A stretch of 12,825 bases of DNA from JBFHES01 sp041584015 (lineage in GTDB: Bacteria > Bacteroidota > Bacteroidia > Bacteroidales > M50B96), in the NCBI GenBank assembly GCA_041584015.1, contig JBFHES010000123.1, forward strand, positions 1 through 12,825, read 5' to 3'. The notes below the pieces were generated by a model. The model ran no database searches. It was not told the DNA's origin and saw only the letters and a list, made by a program, of their open reading frames with translations. Below, piece by piece: positions 1 to 5,903 of the stretch (position 1 is the first letter of the stretch; the number at the start of each line of letters is the position of its first letter). The position numbers and the translations under genes were made by a program.

Positions 1-1
1 A

Positions 2-1510
2 CTCAATAATATTCCTGATTTAATATCATACAAAGACAGTGAAGGCAAATACCTTGGAGTGAATAAAGCCTTTGCCGAGTTTGTTGGTAAAAAAGCGAGT
101 GAGATTAATGGCAAGATGGCACAGGATATTTTTAATGAAGCAACTGTTGAGCATTTTATTAAAAACGATAATCGAACCCTAGAAAATAAGCGTAAAAGCA
201 AATACAAGGGACATCTAAAAAACAAGGATGGACAAAACTCATACTTTGAAACGATCAAAGCTCCCTTCTACATTAATCAAAAAGGTCTGCTTGGAACGCT
301 TGCAGTGAGTCGTGACATTACAGCAAACATTAGCCATATCAATGCGCTTAAATACAGCGAGGAGCGCTACCGTGGCCTTGTTGAATCGCAGAACGACCTT
401 GTAATTCGCGTATCAAAAGACAACACCATTACGTATATTAATGATGCCTATTGCGCAAAATTCTCTATTAAGCGCGAACAAATTGTTGGTCAAGTTCCCA
501 TGGCCTTTCATTTAAATAGAGAACAGCTCGAGATGTTTTTCAAGAAGAAACATATAAAGCGCACTCATCGTTTACAAACAGAGGAAAATTTCTATCTAAA
601 GGATGGTAAAATTTGGATCTCCTGGGATTTTTACGGAGTTACCGATGCGGAGAATAATGTAATTGAAATACAAGGAGTAGGACGAGACATTACTCCGATT
701 AAAAATACTGAAGAGCAACTTCAGCGTACAAATGAGCAATTAAAAGAACTACACGATAGTCTAGAAAAGCAAGTTGAAGAAGCAGTAAGTGATCTTAGAA
801 CGAAAGATCATATGCTGATCAAGCAATCCAGACAGGCAGCAATGGGCGAAATGATTGGCAACATTGCACATCAATGGCGTCAGCCAATAAATTCGTTAGG
901 ATTAATTATACAGAACATGCAAACCGCATTTGAGTATAAGAAGCTCACGGAACCCTACATGAAGGAAAAAGTTGGTAAAATCCTCGATCTAATCAGATAC
1001 ATGTCAGAGACCATTGATGATTTTAAAGATTTCTTTAAACCTCAATATGCAGCCTCAAAATTTATACTCACCGATGTGATTGATAAAACGGTGAAATTCA
1101 TCGAGAGCAACTTTGAACACAACAACATAGTAATATCTCTTGAAGGAAGCACGGATGTTGAACTGTCAGGTTTCCCCAACGAATTATCACAGGTAATTTT
1201 AAACATTCTGGTAAATGCAAAAGACAATTTCATTGAGCAAGGGATAAAAAACCCGCAGATAAGAATCATCACAAAAAGACACAACAGTACCATCGCAATT
1301 TCAATTGCTGACAATGGAGGAGGCATTGATGACAAACTTATTCATAAAATTTTTGAGCCGTATTTCACAACCAAGGATCAAGGTCAAGGAACCGGACTGG
1401 GACTTTACATGGCAAAATCAATTGTGGAAAGAAATTTAAATGGTCAGCTCTGGGCTGAAAACGAAAAAGCTGGAGCTGTATTTCACATTCAATTAAACAG
1501 TATTGTTTAA
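2..1510 (+). CDS. PAS-PAS sensor histidine kinase (5' end outside window)
   Basis: Membrane-free C-terminal portion of a two-component sensor kinase that autophosphorylates on His and passes the phosphate to an unseen response regulator. The reading frame is open from base 2, and the residues before the GTG at 59 (IPDLISYKDSEGKYLGVN) already belong to a PAS domain, so that GTG is not the true start; the gene begins upstream of the window. Counting residues from base 59: PAS 1 to about 88 (ends SRDIT), PAS 2 about 100-213 (ends GRDITPI), a coiled-coil linker about 215-258, the H-box with H271 in IAHQWRQPIN, then the ATPase domain with N-box around N386, G1 DNGGG 418-422, F-box IFEPYF 431-436 and G2 GTGLGL 444-449. 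All catalytic boxes are intact. The HQWRQP form of the H-box is a known HisKA variant. No receiver domain follows, and the gene meets the next one tail to tail. The signal sensed cannot be told from sequence. Confidence 0.93.
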   Translation, partial: LNNIPDLISYKDSEGKYLGVNKAFAEFVGKKASEINGKMAQDIFNEATVEHFIKNDNRTLENKRKSKYKGHLKNKDGQNSYFETIKAPFYINQKGLLGTLAVSRDITANISHINALKYSEERYRGLVESQNDLVIRVSKDNTITYINDAYCAKFSIKREQIVGQVPMAFHLNREQLEMFFKKKHIKRTHRLQTEENFYLKDGKIWISWDFYGVTDAENNVIEIQGVGRDITPIKNTEEQLQRTNEQLKELHDSLEKQVEEAVSDLRTKDHMLIKQSRQAAMGEMIGNIAHQWRQPINSLGLIIQNMQTAFEYKKLTEPYMKEKVGKILDLIRYMSETIDDFKDFFKPQYAASKFILTDVIDKTVKFIESNFEHNNIVISLEGSTDVELSGFPNELSQVILNILVNAKDNFIEQGIKNPQIRIITKRHNSTIAISIADNGGGIDDKLIHKIFEPYFTTKDQGQGTGLGLYMAKSIVERNLNGQLWAENEKAGAVFHIQLNSIV

Positions 1511-1517
1511 TCCACAG

Positions 1518-2234
1518 CTAAGGAATTACCTTATCGGCTTCATCGAACGTTTCAATTTTTCCCATATCAAACCAATAGGAACTGGAATGATCGAAACAGG
1601 AGATTGTATGATCTCCTGCTAACTGCAAATAACTTTGTATAATGGAGAATTTGCCCGCAGGCTGCAGTTTTTCAAGCAACTGACTTTTTATTATATGCAC
1701 ACCACTAAATGCTCGATCGTTTAATGAATTGGAATTCCGAGCCAAAATTTGTTCACCACTTTTGGTGTTTCTCCAACCACATAAACGTGCGTTATCATCA
1801 ACCAACAAATAGCGACTCGAGATTCTCTTCCTCACTGCCAATGTTGCCAAGGCCTCACTCCTACGGTGACTTTCTAACATGGCCGCTAAATCTAAATCTG
1901 TAAGGACATCGGTATTTAACACAACAATATCTTCATCATTGTTAAAAAAAGCAGCAGCTTTCTTTAATCCACCTCCGGTATCAAGTAATTGGTCAGATTC
2001 ATCAGAAATGATGATTTGAATGTCAAATGATTTATTCAATTGAATATAATCAATTACTTGCTGTGCAAAATGATGAACATTAATAACAATGGTATTAACG
2101 CCAAACTTCTTCAAATACGCAATTGCATGGAATAACATAGGATGCCCACGAAAGGGAACCATCGCTTTGGGCTGGCTATCAGTAAGAGGACGCAATCTGG
2201 TTCCCAACCCAGCTGCAAATATCATTGCTTTCAT
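1518..2234 (-). CDS. Sugar-phosphate nucleotidyltransferase (MurU/HddC-like)
   Basis: Cytoplasmic enzyme of 238 residues predicted to join a nucleoside triphosphate to a sugar-1-phosphate, giving an NDP-sugar and pyrophosphate. The N-terminus has the GxGTRLxPLT...PK signature (G9-R13, P22-K23), the LLDTGGGLKKA base/sugar loop at 83-93, a metal-binding aspartate D109 in LNTD, and a WFDMGKIETFDEA segment near the C-terminus typical of the family. The length fits single-domain members such as MurNAc-1-phosphate uridylyltransferase (MurU) and heptose-phosphate guanylyltransferases; the sugar is not decided. In MurU recycling pathways a kinase (AmgK) is often adjacent, and none is seen here. Its ATG overlaps the stop of the upstream 40-residue gene (ATGA arrangement), suggesting translational coupling. 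Its stop is 7 bases from that of the convergent kinase gene. Confidence 0.88.
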   Translation of the reverse strand: MKAMIFAAGLGTRLRPLTDSQPKAMVPFRGHPMLFHAIAYLKKFGVNTIVINVHHFAQQVIDYIQLNKSFDIQIIISDESDQLLDTGGGLKKAAAFFNNDEDIVVLNTDVLTDLDLAAMLESHRRSEALATLAVRKRISSRYLLVDDNARLCGWRNTKSGEQILARNSNSLNDRAFSGVHIIKSQLLEKLQPAGKFSIIQSYLQLAGDHTISCFDHSSSYWFDMGKIETFDEADKVIP

Positions 2235-2353
2235 TTTTTCTTGTTTTTCTTAGCCTTGCACAGTTTCTTCTCTTTGTTGCTCGTGCTGCCGCACTTGGAG
2301 CACATAAACTTCTTCTCGTCCTTCGCAGTCTCGTTACACTTCTTATCACTCAT
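2231..2353 (-). CDS. 40-residue Cys/Lys-rich mini-protein, possible zinc-knuckle
   Basis: Short gene encoding 40 residues, starting MSDKKCNETAKDEKK and containing FMCSKCGST. It has four cysteines (C6, C18, C21, C32), with a CxxC pair at 18-21 as in small zinc ribbons, and about 15 lysines, ending in a lysine-rich basic tail. The ATG at 2353 lies 14 bases after the TAG of the symporter gene, and its TGA overlaps the ATG of the nucleotidyltransferase. Tight packing on both sides, the sense strand shared with both neighbours and the CxxC pattern make it much more likely to be real than a chance ORF. Metal binding, or binding of nucleic acid through the basic tail, is inference; I cannot assign a function. 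Confidence 0.75.
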   Translation of the reverse strand: MSDKKCNETAKDEKKFMCSKCGSTSNKEKKLCKAKKNKKK

Positions 2354-2367
2354 AATATAATCGCAAG

Positions 2368-3768
2368 CTATACTTTCAACTCTTCTCCTTCGGTTTTAGC
2401 TATTATTACCGCACCGCAGCTATCGCTCCACACATTGGTAGCTGTTCTAAACATATCTAAAATTCGGTCAACAGCCAATATAAGTCCAACTCCTTCAAGA
2501 GGCAATTGCACAGCAGACAGGATTACAGTTATCATTACCAAACCTGCCATAGGTATTGCTGCTGCTCCTATGGATGCCAGCAAGGCTGTACCAACAATAA
2601 TTATCTGTGCACCAAAACTTAAGTCTACTCCATAGGCCTGTGCTATAAATATTGCAGCCACACATTCATAAAGGGCTGTTCCATCCATATTGATTGTTGC
2701 ACCTAGTGGCAACGTAAAACTGCTTACCTTGTTCGATACTCCACTCTTATTTTCAACCGCATCAATTGTTAGCGGTAAAGTAGCACCCGACGATGAAGTT
2801 GAAAATGCTGTTAACAATGGTGTCGACATATTTTTTAAATGCTTGAAAGGATTTACCTTTCCTATATATTTGGTGGCTATTGGTAACGTGATAAAGAAAT
2901 GAATGGCGAGAGCAAGTACAACCGTTCCCATATACATGCCCATTCTAACAAGTAAACTACCTAAGTCGTCCTGATCGGCAACTACTTTTGCTACTATACC
3001 AAAAATTCCGATTGGTGTAAATTTGATAACAAACATGGTCAGTTTCATCATTACATCAAAAAGTGCCTGAAAGAAGTTTGACAAGGTGTCAGCTGCCTGT
3101 TTATTTACCTTTGTAATGAAAAAACCAAAAAGGACAGCAAAGAATATGATAGACAGCATATCTGCCTCCATTAAGGATCTGAAAATATTATCAGGTATAA
3201 TATCAATTAACAACTCTTGAAAAGTTCGTTGCTTCTCAACAAGCCCTTCTACTTTATGGCTAAAGTTTAAATCGGCTCCTACTCCCGGCTTAAATAAGTT
3301 AACCAGAAACAATCCGGTTAAAATGGCAAACAGAGAGGTGCTAATATAATAGGCAATGGTCTTTAATCCCAAGCGGCCAAGACTTCCGCCACTACCAATA
3401 CTCGTTATACCAGATATTAGGGAACTTAAAATTAAGGGTATAATAAGCATTTTCAATGCCCGTAAGAAGACATCGCCTAACCAGCCAATTGCATTTACAG
3501 CTTTGTTCTTATAGGCCTTCTCAGTAACAACTGCCTTTTCGTGCTCATTTAGTTGCCGAATCTGTTCATCAAGAGCTTGATTAAAAGATGACAAAGATTT
3601 GAATTCAATATCAACCAGAATTACTAATTGCTCGGTAGCAATTTCGTTCTTTGATAAACTTTCAATATCAGCTTTATTTAGTGAGTAGGTTGTTGAAAAT
3701 ACTATACCATAAATAATTGCCAGAATTAAAGCGATTAATATCTGCCAATGTAATTGCATTTTAATCAT
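2368..3768 (-). CDS. Dicarboxylate/acidic amino acid:cation symporter (DAACS/SDF family)
   Basis: Inner-membrane secondary transporter of 466 residues, the fold of GltPh and EAATs, driving uptake of glutamate/aspartate or a C4-dicarboxylate with Na+ or H+. Visible hallmarks: HP1 serine-rich motif SSSGATLP at 325-332, TM7 cation motif NMDGT at 360-364, HP2 around 399-412, and TM8 DRILDMFRTATNVWSD. By alignment to GltPh the TM8 residues D390, D394, R397, T398, N401 and D405 correspond to D434, D438, R441, T442, N445 and D449, all conserved. The arginine that binds the side-chain carboxylate is present, favouring an acidic substrate over neutral amino acids. Odd point: about 65 charged, coil-like residues (29-92) separate TM1 from TM2, much longer than in GltPh. 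Probably the first gene of a unit with the mini-protein and nucleotidyltransferase. Its promoter should lie in the divergent region at 3769-4156. Confidence 0.92.
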   Translation of the reverse strand: MIKMQLHWQILIALILAIIYGIVFSTTYSLNKADIESLSKNEIATEQLVILVDIEFKSLSSFNQALDEQIRQLNEHEKAVVTEKAYKNKAVNAIGWLGDVFLRALKMLIIPLILSSLISGITSIGSGGSLGRLGLKTIAYYISTSLFAILTGLFLVNLFKPGVGADLNFSHKVEGLVEKQRTFQELLIDIIPDNIFRSLMEADMLSIIFFAVLFGFFITKVNKQAADTLSNFFQALFDVMMKLTMFVIKFTPIGIFGIVAKVVADQDDLGSLLVRMGMYMGTVVLALAIHFFITLPIATKYIGKVNPFKHLKNMSTPLLTAFSTSSSGATLPLTIDAVENKSGVSNKVSSFTLPLGATINMDGTALYECVAAIFIAQAYGVDLSFGAQIIIVGTALLASIGAAAIPMAGLVMITVILSAVQLPLEGVGLILAVDRILDMFRTATNVWSDSCGAVIIAKTEGEELKV

Positions 3769-4156
3769 AAATATTTATTCCAAATAGTTAAAACCAAAAA
3801 GACACTCTATTTTTGCATCCACATTTTTGTAAAAAAAGTTCTTTAATATACGCTTAATTTATTCTAAATAAAGGAAGGAATTAGTAATCTAATTTTAATC
3901 TTAATTAGCATAACAAAGCAATTTTATCAGAACGCTAATGAAACCAAGCCTTTAAGGGAGACGAAACAGTTAACTATCACATTTTAAATAACTTAAACTA
4001 TTGTTAAATTATTACTAATTTTATAGCACTGATAATAAAACCAATAGAACATAATCGACAAAGTCAATACCTTTTTTGTTTTTTTATTCCCTTTTTTTTC
4101 ACAAATTTTGTTCGCATAATCATTGGGTCACGAAATTATAAAACATTATTATTAGC
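3769..4156. promoter_or_regulatory. Divergent AT-rich control region between symporter gene and dnaA
   Basis: 388 bases with no supported gene, lying between divergent starts and so expected to hold both promoters. Visible structure: AATTAG at 3879-3884, inverted as CTAATT at 3889-3894 and again direct at 3903-3908, which could be an operator; and a T-rich tract at about 4071-4099 interrupted by a few C, G and A bases, shortly before dnaA. One TAnnTTTG match (TATTTTTG, 3808-3815) lacks a partner TTTG at the usual distance. No clear DnaA-box cluster is present. I cannot place either start of transcription with confidence. Confidence 0.5.
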
Positions 4157-5587
4157 ATGCAGAACAGCTATCATGAAGTCTGGGAAAAGTGCCTTGCAGT
4201 TATCCGCGACAACGTACCTTCGGTTAGCTTCAGAACTTGGTTTGAACCAATCGTTCCAATCAAATTAGAAGAGAACATTTTAACAATACAGGTGCCTAGT
4301 CCATTTTTTTATGAATATCTTGAAGAGCAGTACATTGATATTCTTAGAAAGACAATTCGAAAAGAATTGGGTTCTGAAGGTAAGCTCGAATACAGTGTTG
4401 TTGTGGAAAACAATACCTTCTCTAACAGCAAACCCTATACTGTAAAATTCCCGACTAAGAATAATTCTGGCCTTTACAATAAGCCAGTCTCAATGCCGGC
4501 CTCTGCAGAAGATAATATTATTAAAAACCCATTTATTATTCCCGGACTCAAAAAACTGCAAATTGATCCGCAATTAAATCCTGATTACTCATTCAATAAT
4601 TTTGTTGAAGGCGACTGTAACAAGCTTGCTCGCTCGGCAGGTTACGCTGTAGCCAGTAATCCTGGAGGAACAGCCTTTAATCCACTATTCATTCATGGTG
4701 ATTCTGGTTTAGGAAAAACTCATCTGGCACAGGCAATTGGCATTGAAGTGAAGGAAAAGTTTCCTGAGAAGACCGTTCTATATGTTTCAGCCAATAAGTT
4801 TAGAACCCAATTTGTTGATGCTGTAAGGAATAATAACTCGAATGACTTCTTACATTTCTATCAAATAATTGATGTACTAATTCTTGATGATGTGCATGAA
4901 TTTGCCGGTAAGGAAAAAACACAAGAAACTTTCTTTCAAATATTCAATCACTTACATCAGTCTAAAAAACAGCTTATTTTAACCTCAGACAAATCGCCTG
5001 TAGAGCTTGATGGACTGGAGCAAAGACTGATTTCAAGATTTAAATGGGGATTATCAGCAGATTTGCAACCACCAGATTTTGAAACCAGAATGAAAATTCT
5101 GAAGCAGAAAATCTATAAAGATGGAATTCAACTTGGCGACGACGTTTTGGAGTATGTTGCAGCTCATATTAAAAATAATGTAAGAGAACTCGAAGGCGCA
5201 CTTATTTCATTACTTGCGCAATCTACACTCAACAAAAAAGAGATTACACTCGATTTGGCTCAAGACTTAATTGAAAAATTAATCAAAAGTTCTAAACGCG
5301 AAGTTTCTATTGACTACATCTCCAAAGTTGTTTGCGACTATTTTGATTTACCTGTTGAAGTGCTCCATACGAAGACAAGAAAACGTGAAATCGTTCAAGC
5401 ACGTCAGATTGCAATGTATTTCTCAAAGAGCATGACAAAGCATTCTCTTGCATCAATTGGTTCTCAAATTGGCGATAAGGATCATGCCACCGTGTTGCAT
5501 GCTTGCAGAACGGTAAACAACCTAATTGAAACTGACAAGAAATTTAAGAACTACATCAACGACATTGAGAAGAAACTGATCTCCTAA
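4157..5587 (+). CDS. dnaA: Chromosomal replication initiator DnaA
   Basis: ATP-dependent initiator that binds DnaA boxes at oriC, melts the origin and recruits the helicase. The 476 residues show the four standard domains: domain I about 1-80 (VWEKCLAVIRD...FRTWFEPI), a short variable domain II about 85-125, the AAA+ domain III about 140-375, and DNA-binding domain IV about 380-476. Walker A is GDSGLGKTH (181-189), Walker B ILDDVHE (D244, D245), sensor 1 LTSDKSP, box VII RLISRF with the arginine finger at R294, and sensor 2 R343 in NVRELEGAL. The domain IV signature IGDKDHATVLHACR (438-451) is close to the textbook form. The ATG follows an A/T-rich leader without a clear Shine-Dalgarno site, as usual in Bacteroidota. 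It is monocistronic, ended by the terminator at 5618-5649. No dnaN or recF gene follows, unlike the classic Proteobacterial or Firmicute order. Confidence 0.98.
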   Translation: MQNSYHEVWEKCLAVIRDNVPSVSFRTWFEPIVPIKLEENILTIQVPSPFFYEYLEEQYIDILRKTIRKELGSEGKLEYSVVVENNTFSNSKPYTVKFPTKNNSGLYNKPVSMPASAEDNIIKNPFIIPGLKKLQIDPQLNPDYSFNNFVEGDCNKLARSAGYAVASNPGGTAFNPLFIHGDSGLGKTHLAQAIGIEVKEKFPEKTVLYVSANKFRTQFVDAVRNNNSNDFLHFYQIIDVLILDDVHEFAGKEKTQETFFQIFNHLHQSKKQLILTSDKSPVELDGLEQRLISRFKWGLSADLQPPDFETRMKILKQKIYKDGIQLGDDVLEYVAAHIKNNVRELEGALISLLAQSTLNKKEITLDLAQDLIEKLIKSSKREVSIDYISKVVCDYFDLPVEVLHTKTRKREIVQARQIAMYFSKSMTKHSLASIGSQIGDKDHATVLHACRTVNNLIETDKKFKNYINDIEKKLIS

Positions 5588-5617
5588 ATAAGACACATCG
5601 CTATAAAATATAACAAG

Positions 5618-5649
5618 TAGGCTGAATTATTATTCAGCCTATTTTGTTT
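5618..5649 (+). terminator. Rho-independent terminator of dnaA
   Basis: Perfect 10-bp stem TAGGCTGAAT (5618-5627) / ATTCAGCCTA (5632-5641) with a TATT loop, followed by TTTGTTTT. It lies 31 bases after the dnaA stop and insulates dnaA from dnaK. Confidence 0.92.
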
Positions 5650-5748
5650 TAAGATGGTACCAGCTTTCTTCTTCTCTGCTTCACCCCCACCGACTATTAA
5701 CTACCTACTTTCCTCACTTAACTTTCAAGCACCAATTCTGTGTCCACC

Positions 5749-5770
5749 TGACAAAAATGTCATTGTGACA
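5749..5770. repeat. TGACA/TGTCA repeat cluster upstream of dnaK
   Basis: TGACA (5749-5753), four A, TGTCA (5758-5762) form a perfect 5-bp dyad, followed by a further TGACA at 5766-5770. A fourth copy, TGTCA, lies at 5822-5826 just before the sigma-54-like element. The main cluster is about 70-90 bases upstream of the putative -24 box, a usual distance for an activator (enhancer-binding protein) site. The binding role is inference; the repeats are direct observation. Confidence 0.4.
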
Positions 5771-5797
5771 GCAAGACACTGCACTTCGAGTTGCCGA

Positions 5798-5845
5798 ATT
5801 GTGCCAAATTATCATTTCATGTGTCAGAGTGCTAATTGGCATAAT
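5798..5845. repeat. Inverted repeat spanning the dnaK promoter
   Basis: ATTGTGCCAA (5798-5807) and TTGGCATAAT (5836-5845) are inverted copies with one mismatch, 28 bases apart. The right arm overlaps the putative -24 element, so the left arm presents a similar GGCA box on the opposite strand. It could be an operator for a dimeric regulator or simply a mirrored promoter box. Confidence 0.4.
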
Positions 5846-5851
5846 GATTGA
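5837..5851 (+). promoter_or_regulatory. Candidate sigma-54 (-24/-12) promoter of dnaK
   Basis: TGGCATAATGATTGA matches the sigma-54 consensus TGGCAC-N5-TTGC at TGGCA and at TTG, with the correct spacing between the GG and the TG; the last base is A instead of C. Transcription would start near 5862, leaving a leader of about 40 bases before the dnaK ATG at 5904. No good TTTG/TAnnTTTG pair of the housekeeping type was seen in the same stretch. The preceding GAGTGCTAA (5827-5835) equals one half of the CIRCE operator but lacks the partner half. Confidence 0.45.
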
Positions 5852-5903
5852 AAAAGCCGCATCGTGATTATAAAAATGAACAAAAATTAAATATTAATAT
5901 ATC

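Noticed and set aside
59..61. GTG as the start of the histidine kinase
   Set aside because: The frame is open to the window edge and the preceding 19 residues complete a PAS domain, so the gene starts upstream.
1597..1618. 8-bp hairpin CAGGAGAT / ATCTCCTG
   Set aside because: Lies inside the nucleotidyltransferase coding region and is not followed by a T tract; it codes ordinary residues.
2142..2635. Plus-strand open frames across the nucleotidyltransferase start and symporter end
   Set aside because: Hydrophobic, low-complexity antisense of three supported minus-strand genes.
3808..3815. TATTTTTG as -7 element for dnaA
   Set aside because: No TTTG at 19-21 bases upstream, and it lies about 340 bases before the dnaA start.
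5827..5835. GAGTGCTAA, one half of the CIRCE operator
   Set aside because: The partner TTAGCACTC is missing at the 9-base distance, so HrcA control is not supported.
5654..5851. 65-residue open frame between dnaA and dnaK
   Set aside because: Low-complexity, no recognisable domain, no leader, and it overlaps the repeats and promoter-like element of dnaK.
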